This document shows, piece by piece, positions 1 to 3,418 of a stretch of DNA of 5,450 nucleotides. The notes under the pieces are model-generated. The model had not been told where the DNA came from, did not search any database, and saw only the letters and a list, made by a program, of their open reading frames with translations. Location of the stretch: assembly GCA_904501815.1 (NCBI GenBank), contig CAJGCN010000082.1, forward strand, positions 1 to 5,450, read 5' to 3'. How positions within the stretch are numbered: position 1 is the first letter of the stretch; the number at the start of each line of letters is the position of its first letter. This DNA is from an uncultured Clostridia bacterium (GTDB taxonomy: Bacteria; Bacillota; Clostridia; Christensenellales; Borkfalkiaceae). The position numbers and the translations under genes were made by a program.

Positions 1-585
1 ATCGGATTTTTGCGTATTTAACGAAGAACTTTGCACGGAGAGTAGGGAGCGTTCCCGTTGCAACTCGTTTTTTAAGGCGTTTAACGCCGTCTTTTCTTCT
101 TCTAAAGCCGCTTCTCTTGCCGCAAGCGCGCGTTTAAGTTCGAGAACTTCCGTTTGCTTTTCGGTGATAAACGAAAAATCGTAGTGTGCGTTTCCGTCAG
201 AAATTAAACTGTCGATAATCGTTCGCGAATACTCCCATTCGGATAAATTCCGTTCGGTAATTTGTTTACCCGATTGCGTAAGGCGGAAATATTTTCTCCG
301 CCCGCCGTTGGAAAAATCCCCGTAGTAGGACTCTACGTATTGTAAAGACTCCAAACGCTTTAACGCGCTGTATAAAGTGGGCTGTTTAATCGTGTAAAGT
401 CCGCCACTTTTCTTTTCGATTTCGTCGATAATCTCGTAGCCGTATTTATCGCCGTCGTATAAACATCTGAGAATAATCGTATTGATATGCCCACGAATTA
501 AATCTGCGCTAATGCCGAGATTTTGTTCTTCGCCACCGGTCAAGCTGTTATCTTCGTCAGACATAATAGTATTTTTGCCGTTCAT
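1..585 (-). CDS. PadR-family transcriptional regulator with C-terminal coiled coil (partial, C-terminus beyond window)
   Basis: An open frame of 195 codons reads leftward from ATG at 585 to the window edge without a stop. Residues about 25-110 form a PadR winged helix-turn-helix: a first helix with RGHINTIILRCL, then YGYEI (48-52), the recognition-helix signature TLYSALKRLE (70-79), and the wing GGRRKYFRLTQSG (94-106). Residues about 140-180 are rich in Glu, Lys, Leu and Ala with heptad-like spacing (EVLELKRALAAREAALEEE), predicting the coiled coil through which PadR-type proteins dimerise. The start is supported by AAGGAG at 592-597, six bases upstream; an in-frame ATG at codon 8 has no such site. 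PadR proteins are usually ligand-responsive repressors that often control themselves and a neighbour. The gene is divergent from the ArgJ-like gene and has its own promoter overlapping an inverted repeat, so autoregulation is likely. The ligand and target cannot be told from sequence. Confidence 0.93.
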   Translation of the reverse strand, partial: MNGKNTIMSDEDNSLTGGEEQNLGISADLIRGHINTIILRCLYDGDKYGYEIIDEIEKKSGGLYTIKQPTLYSALKRLESLQYVESYYGDFSNGGRRKYFRLTQSGKQITERNLSEWEYSRTIIDSLISDGNAHYDFSFITEKQTEVLELKRALAAREAALEEEKTALNALKNELQRERSLLSVQSSSLNTQKSD

Positions 586-651
586 AGCCTTCTCCTTCGT
601 TAAATTGCAAGAAAATAAAGGGAAAACCAAATAAAATACCCTGTATTTATC

Positions 652-682
652 TTACGTACAGTATTATACTACAAATACGTAA
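652..682. promoter_or_regulatory. Candidate PadR operator: inverted repeat around the padR -10 box
   Basis: TTACGTA (652-658) and TACGTAA (676-682) are perfect 7-base inverted repeats centred on 667, inside the padR -10 element. Nested within is the palindrome AGTAT-T-ATACT (660-670). A related short palindrome, AGTATACT (786-793), covers the -10 of the divergent promoter and is followed by TTACGGTA. A repressor bound here would block padR transcription. Assignment to PadR is inferred from location and symmetry only. Confidence 0.45.
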
Positions 683-691
683 ATAAGTCAA
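663..691 (-). promoter_or_regulatory. padR promoter (sigma-A type)
   Basis: On the minus strand there is TTGACT (-35, 686-691) and TATAAT (-10, 663-668) with a 17-base spacer. Transcription would start near 656 and give an untranslated leader of about 70 bases ahead of the padR ATG. An A/T tract (AAAATACTTT, 706-715) lies upstream of the -35 box. Confidence 0.82.
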
Positions 692-747
692 TGATTTTAC
701 GAAAAAAAGTATTTTATAAAAAGGAAAATTTTGTTAAAAATTTATAG

Positions 748-757
748 AAAAGTCTTT
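748..757 (+). repeat. AAAAGTCTTT element upstream of the ArgJ-like promoter (copy 1)
   Basis: This 10-base sequence lies 7 bases upstream of the -35 box. An identical copy at 2074-2083 lies 9 bases upstream of the car -35 box, and a variant (AAAATACTTT, 706-715, minus strand) lies upstream of the padR promoter. It could be a shared activator or repressor site, or simply an UP-element-like A/T tract. Confidence 0.35.
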
Positions 758-764
758 CGGGAAA

Positions 765-793
765 TTGACTTTTTTTGCGAAAAATAGTATACT
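765..793 (+). promoter_or_regulatory. Promoter of the ArgJ-like gene
   Basis: TTGACT (765-770) and TATACT (788-793) are separated by 17 bases, close to the sigma-A consensus. The start would be near 800, giving a 5' leader of about 74 bases. The -10 sits in the palindrome AGTATACT, a half-site-like match to the repeat at the padR promoter, so both divergent promoters could answer to the same repressor. Confidence 0.75.
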
Positions 794-815
794 TACGGTA
801 GAAAGAAATTATCTT

Positions 816-877
816 CCCTTAAAAAGGTTTGAAAGCCTTACGAAAGGGTAAGAATGATAAACGGACGGCAGGAATGA
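816..877 (+). promoter_or_regulatory. 5' leader of the ArgJ-like gene: possible hairpin and 7-codon upstream ORF
   Basis: CCCTT (816-820) can pair with AAGGG (844-848), with AAGG (824-827) and CCTT (836-839) pairing inside it. The outer stem would cover the AAAGGG Shine-Dalgarno-like sequence (843-848). Five bases after that sequence, ATG at 854 opens a 7-codon ORF whose TGA (875-877) overlaps the ATG at 874 as ATGA, the classic arrangement for translational coupling. Pairings are short, so this is suggestive only. Confidence 0.3.
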
Positions 878-1989
878 GAAAGAACGGAGTGAACAGGGAA
901 ATACGCGCCGTATCAGGCGGGCTTAGCGCAATAGACGGCGTGCGTATAAGCAAAGTTTTTTTAGGCGAAAAGAACGTTCAACTTGCGCTGTTTTCCGTAG
1001 ACGGACTTTCACCGGTTGCCGTTTGCGCGCCGAGCCATTCTCTTTTCGAAGAAGAAAGCCTTTTAGCGGAAACTGCTCGCGCCGTGTGTTTTATTATAGG
1101 CGCAACGAGCGTAGCCGTTTCAAGTTCTGAGCAACTTACTCGTTCATTAAAAGCAACTCTTGCGGAAAAACTTTCTTGTAAGTTTTCGGACGTTTTGCTT
1201 TTTTCTATAGGCGAAATCAACGGGGCGTTTCCTGCTGGGGAAATACAAGAAAAGCTCCCGAAACTTGTTGAAGATTTAAAAAGTTTGAAAGAAATAAAGG
1301 AACGATCTTTTGCCTACGCTTTCGATTTAGGGGATTTTCCTTGCCTTCTTAGCGGAGTAGCCCTTTTTAAAAGCCAAAACTTTAACGGCTTGCCGTTATC
1401 TTTATGGCTCGCCACCGACGTTTGCATCTCGCCAAAGCTTTTAAAGACTGCGCTTGTCAGCGCGTATAAAGATACGTTCGGTATGCTTGGGCGAAAGGAG
1501 TCTGCGTTTGACTTTTTGGGGATAGTTTCCACGCAAAAAGCGGGCAACGCTATACTTGATAGAGAAGACGGAGAATATAAAAAGTTTGTGTCTGCGTTAA
1601 AAAAAGTCTTTGAAGAGATTGCAAAGTCCTTTGCGGCCGGAGCGGGGGAGCGCGTTGCGGAAATTTTCGTGCAAGGCGGACGTTCTAAACAAGCGGCGCG
1701 TACGGCGGTAAAACGCTTAACGCTCGCTTTTGCTGAAAGAAAAGAAAACGGAACGGGGCTTTTAACCGAGATTTTTTCCGCAATAGGAAAAGATTTAAGC
1801 GTTGGCAACCTTTTGAGAGCAAGCGTTTATATTCAGTCTAAAACAGGAACGCTGGTTTTATGTGAAGAAGGAATTTCTTTGCCTGTAAACGCCGTTCGTA
1901 TGCAAGAGATTTTAACAGGCGAAAACTTACGCCTTTCTTTGAATTTCCATGAAGGGAATTTTTCCGCTTCGTCGTGGGTGCGCATTTGA
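874..1989 (+). CDS. Divergent ArgJ-fold protein (ornithine/glutamate N-acetyltransferase-like), probably catalytically inactive
   Basis: This is a 371-residue protein from ATG 874. An in-frame TTG at 829 would add 15 basic residues but has poor RBS spacing. Recognisable ArgJ landmarks appear in order: the N-terminal GG.SA.DG.RIS, like the family's GGVTAPKGF; RAV..IIGATSVA (about 69-81), where ArgJ has the VVNSGNANA motif; FSIGEINGAFP (about 110-120) for ASTGVIG..LP; WLATDVCISPKLLK (178-191) for the FITTDAAIS.ALL stretch; KAGNAILDRE; FAAGAGERVAEIFVQGG for RDGEGATK.I.V.V.GA; and FSASSW (363-368) for DASATAW. ArgJ is synthesised as a precursor that cleaves itself before a Thr in MATML and uses that Thr as nucleophile. 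Here that place reads LPLSLW with no Thr, and STG of the oxyanion hole is SIG. The end is about 15-20 residues shorter than usual. It is probably not a working acetyltransferase. Its role is unknown; binding arginine-pathway metabolites or regulation is possible. It has its own promoter and is divergent from padR. Confidence 0.72.
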   Translation: MRKNGVNREIRAVSGGLSAIDGVRISKVFLGEKNVQLALFSVDGLSPVAVCAPSHSLFEEESLLAETARAVCFIIGATSVAVSSSEQLTRSLKATLAEKLSCKFSDVLLFSIGEINGAFPAGEIQEKLPKLVEDLKSLKEIKERSFAYAFDLGDFPCLLSGVALFKSQNFNGLPLSLWLATDVCISPKLLKTALVSAYKDTFGMLGRKESAFDFLGIVSTQKAGNAILDREDGEYKKFVSALKKVFEEIAKSFAAGAGERVAEIFVQGGRSKQAARTAVKRLTLAFAERKENGTGLLTEIFSAIGKDLSVGNLLRASVYIQSKTGTLVLCEEGISLPVNAVRMQEILTGENLRLSLNFHEGNFSASSWVRI

Positions 1990-2010
1990 TCAACCGTACG
2001 TTATCGCGCG

Positions 2011-2030
2011 TAATGCGCGCATGCGCGTTA
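2011..2030 (+). terminator. GC-rich hairpin after the ArgJ-like gene (weak terminator candidate)
   Basis: TAATGCGC and GCGCGTTA can form an 8-bp stem (one G-U pair) around a GCAT loop, 22 bases past the stop codon. No T-run follows directly; the downstream DNA is A-rich instead. It could mark the transcript end or be a processing structure. Overlapping CGCG/GCGC repeats at 2006-2020 offer alternative pairings. Confidence 0.3.
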
Positions 2031-2073
2031 ATATGTAGAATTATAAAATCTAAAAAAAAGTAAAAAAACTATC

Positions 2074-2083
2074 AAAAGTCTTT
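2074..2083 (+). repeat. AAAAGTCTTT element upstream of the car promoter (copy 2)
   Basis: It is identical to the 10-mer at 748-757 and is placed similarly, 9 bases before the -35 hexamer. It lies in an A/T-rich stretch (2041-2092) that could act as an UP element for RNA polymerase alpha subunits. Confidence 0.35.
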
Positions 2084-2092
2084 TTGAAAAAG

Positions 2093-2121
2093 TTGACAAA
2101 GAAAAATCATCGTGCTATAAT
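2093..2121 (+). promoter_or_regulatory. carAB promoter, full consensus with extended -10
   Basis: TTGACA (2093-2098) and TATAAT (2116-2121) match the sigma-70/sigma-A consensus exactly, with a 17-base spacer and the extended -10 dinucleotide TG at 2113-2114. Transcription should begin near 2128, about 230 bases before carA. So strong a promoter for a biosynthetic operon suggests control after initiation, which fits the terminator at 2278-2308. Confidence 0.88.
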
Positions 2122-2145
2122 ATATAGAAATGGACAGGTGATACT

Positions 2146-2283
2146 ATGTTGTTTCAAGAAAAGACGAAAAATTTGAAAGCGATTTCGCTCGGCGGTGAAC
2201 AAATGCAATCCATCGCTACCGTTTCCCTTTCTCATTCTCTTTTCCCGTTGTCCGTTAAATCCCTTTTTAAAAATGCCGACTGA
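2146..2283 (+). CDS. 45-residue leader peptide ORF upstream of carA
   Basis: ATG at 2146 is preceded by AGGTG (2136-2140) at five bases' spacing and begins 18 bases after the predicted transcription start. The 45-codon product starts MLFQEKTKNLK and ends SLFKNAD. It has no signal peptide or known domain. The last 20 codons are rich in Ser, Leu, Phe, Val and Pro because they are read from the pyrimidine tract. There is no Arg codon, which argues against arginine-codon stalling. The TGA (2281-2283) lies inside the 5' arm of the terminator stem, so a ribosome reaching the end would prevent terminator folding. The length is similar to the 44-residue PyrL leader peptide of E. coli pyrBI. The peptide itself may have no function. 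Confidence 0.55.
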   Translation: MLFQEKTKNLKAISLGGEQMQSIATVSLSHSLFPLSVKSLFKNAD

Positions 2284-2308
2284 TTTTTCGAAATCAGTCT
2301 TATTTTTT
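2278..2308 (+). terminator. Intrinsic terminator/attenuator in the carAB leader
   Basis: GACTGATTT (2278-2286), a TTCG loop (2287-2290) and AAATCAGTC (2291-2299) form a perfect 9-bp stem, followed by TTATTTTTT (2300-2308). Its location between a strong promoter and carA, with no other gene in between except the leader ORF, makes it a conditional attenuator rather than an operon end. Confidence 0.88.
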
Positions 2309-2357
2309 GATTAGGCGCAAACGTAGGATAAAAAAATAATATATAAAGGAACGCTTT

Positions 2358-3413
2358 ATGGAAAAGACAAAAGTTTATTTGACCTTACAAAACGGCAAAG
2401 TGTTTGAGGGCTACCGTTTCGGCGCAGACGGCGACGTTGCGGGCGAGCTCGTGTTTTCAACGGGTATGGTGGGGTATTTGAAAACGCTCACCGACCCTGC
2501 GTATTTTGGACAAATCGTAGTGCAAACTTTCCCGATGATCGGAAACTACGGCGTAATCGAATCGGAGTTCGACAGCGAAAAACCCTATTTAAACGCCTAC
2601 GTCGTTCGGGAATACTGTGAAATTCCTTCGAATTTTCGCTGTGAAAAAACGCTCGATCAATATATGAAGGAAGCGGGCATAATCGGCGTTTACGGCGTAG
2701 ACACTCGTGAGCTTACCCGTATTTTACGGGAAGAAGGGGTGATGAATGCTTGCATTTCTTCTAAGGTAGAAGATAGCGCGGCTTTGTCTTCGTATGCGGT
2801 GAAAAACGCAGTTGCTTGCGTGAATACCGTTAAAAAGACCTATGGCGAAAGCGGGAAATATACCGTTGCGCTTTGGGATTTCGGCGTAAAAAACAGCTCT
2901 ATCGACGATTTGACGGCAAACGGTTTTAAGGTAATTCGTATGCCTGCAAAAAGTACGGCGGAAGAAATTTTGTCCCTTAAAGCGGACGGCGTGATTTTAA
3001 GCGAAGGTCCGGGCGACCCGAACGAAAACACGCAAATTATCGAAGAAGTCAAAAAGCTTTTAGGGAAAACGCCCGTGTTCGGGTTTGGGCTTGGTCATCA
3101 GCTGGTTGCGCTTGCGACCGGCGCTAAGGTCAGCAAAATGAAATACGGTCATAGGGGTGGCAATCAACCCGTAAAATCCCTTAAAAACGAAAGAGTGTAT
3201 ATTTCTTCGCAAAATCACGGCTACGTAGTCGAAGAAAAAACGCTTACGACGGGTACGGTCGATTATATCAACGTCAACGACGGCACGTGCGAAGGGATTG
3301 ATTACCCTGCGTTAAAAGCGTTCACCGTGCAATTCTCGCCCGCGTCTATGGGCGTGGCTTGCGAGAGCAATGCGCTCTATAATAAGTTTATTGCGATTAT
3401 CGAAAAGGAGTAA
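2358..3413 (+). CDS. carA: Carbamoyl-phosphate synthetase small subunit, glutaminase triad lost
   Basis: A 351-residue CarA, near the normal length. Residues 1-150 are the CPSase small-subunit domain (GELVFSTGMVGY, TDPAYFGQIV, IGNYG, GVDTRELTRILRE). Residues about 168-350 are the class I glutamine amidotransferase domain (LWDFGVKNS, LSEGPGDP, GHRGGNQPV, SSQNHGYVV). Normally it hydrolyses glutamine and passes ammonia to CarB. The active site is altered: the nucleophile elbow FGICLGHQ reads FGFGLGHQ (Cys to Gly244, codon GGG at 3087); VQ.HPEA reads VQFSPAS (His to Ser327, Glu to Ala329); the glutamine-binding Ser of TDPSY is Ala48; and LSNGPGDP has Glu216 for Asn. Other glutamine-contact positions (Leu245, Gln248, Asn286, Gly288) remain. 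The frame is intact and flanking motifs are conserved, so this is substitution and not a frameshift. The protein should not make ammonia and is inferred to be a structural or allosteric partner of CarB. RBS AAAGGA lies seven bases before the ATG. Confidence 0.95.
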   Translation: MEKTKVYLTLQNGKVFEGYRFGADGDVAGELVFSTGMVGYLKTLTDPAYFGQIVVQTFPMIGNYGVIESEFDSEKPYLNAYVVREYCEIPSNFRCEKTLDQYMKEAGIIGVYGVDTRELTRILREEGVMNACISSKVEDSAALSSYAVKNAVACVNTVKKTYGESGKYTVALWDFGVKNSSIDDLTANGFKVIRMPAKSTAEEILSLKADGVILSEGPGDPNENTQIIEEVKKLLGKTPVFGFGLGHQLVALATGAKVSKMKYGHRGGNQPVKSLKNERVYISSQNHGYVVEEKTLTTGTVDYINVNDGTCEGIDYPALKAFTVQFSPASMGVACESNALYNKFIAIIEKE

Positions 3414-3418
3414 AAACT

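Larger units (their letters stand above)
2128..2357 (+). promoter_or_regulatory. carAB leader, probable transcription attenuator (pyrBI-like)
   Basis: This region contains, in order, a leader ORF (2146-2283), a pyrimidine-rich tract (2221-2270; 40 of 50 bases are C or T, with T-runs of 3, 3, 4 and 5), and an intrinsic terminator (2278-2308). The carA RBS AAAGGA (2345-2350) follows. In enterobacterial pyrBI, low UTP makes RNA polymerase stall in U-rich leader sequence, the ribosome on the leader ORF catches up, and the terminator cannot fold. All components of that mechanism are visible here. A short pairing (CGAAAAAT 2165-2172 with ATTTTTCG 2283-2290) could instead serve as an antiterminator. 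No PyrR-binding loop, T-box or known riboswitch core was recognised. Confidence 0.6.

Noticed and set aside
978..1808. Open frames on the minus strand inside the ArgJ-like gene
   Set aside because: They are antisense shadows with Ser/Ala/Pro-rich composition, no RBS and no recognisable domain.
2146..2283. Arginine-codon leader peptide attenuation
   Set aside because: The 45-codon ORF contains no Arg codon, so ribosome stalling by arginine shortage is not supported.
2128..2357. Known cis-regulatory RNA (T-box, PyrR-binding loop, purine, glycine, SAM or similar riboswitch) in the carA leader
   Set aside because: No T-box GGGTGG-type core, no PyrR consensus loop and no other recognisable riboswitch core could be read. 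Only the leader ORF, pyrimidine tract and terminator are supported.
3060..3110. Frameshift or assembly error as the cause of the missing CarA cysteine
   Set aside because: Residues immediately on both sides (TPVFG and LGHQLVALA) are conserved in the same frame. The change is confined to single codons, and the other triad losses are about 240 bases away in equally well-conserved context.
2358..3413. Calling carA a pseudogene
   Set aside because: The frame is full length with a good RBS, promoter and coupled carB, and structural motifs are kept. Only active-site residues are altered, which fits changed function better than decay.
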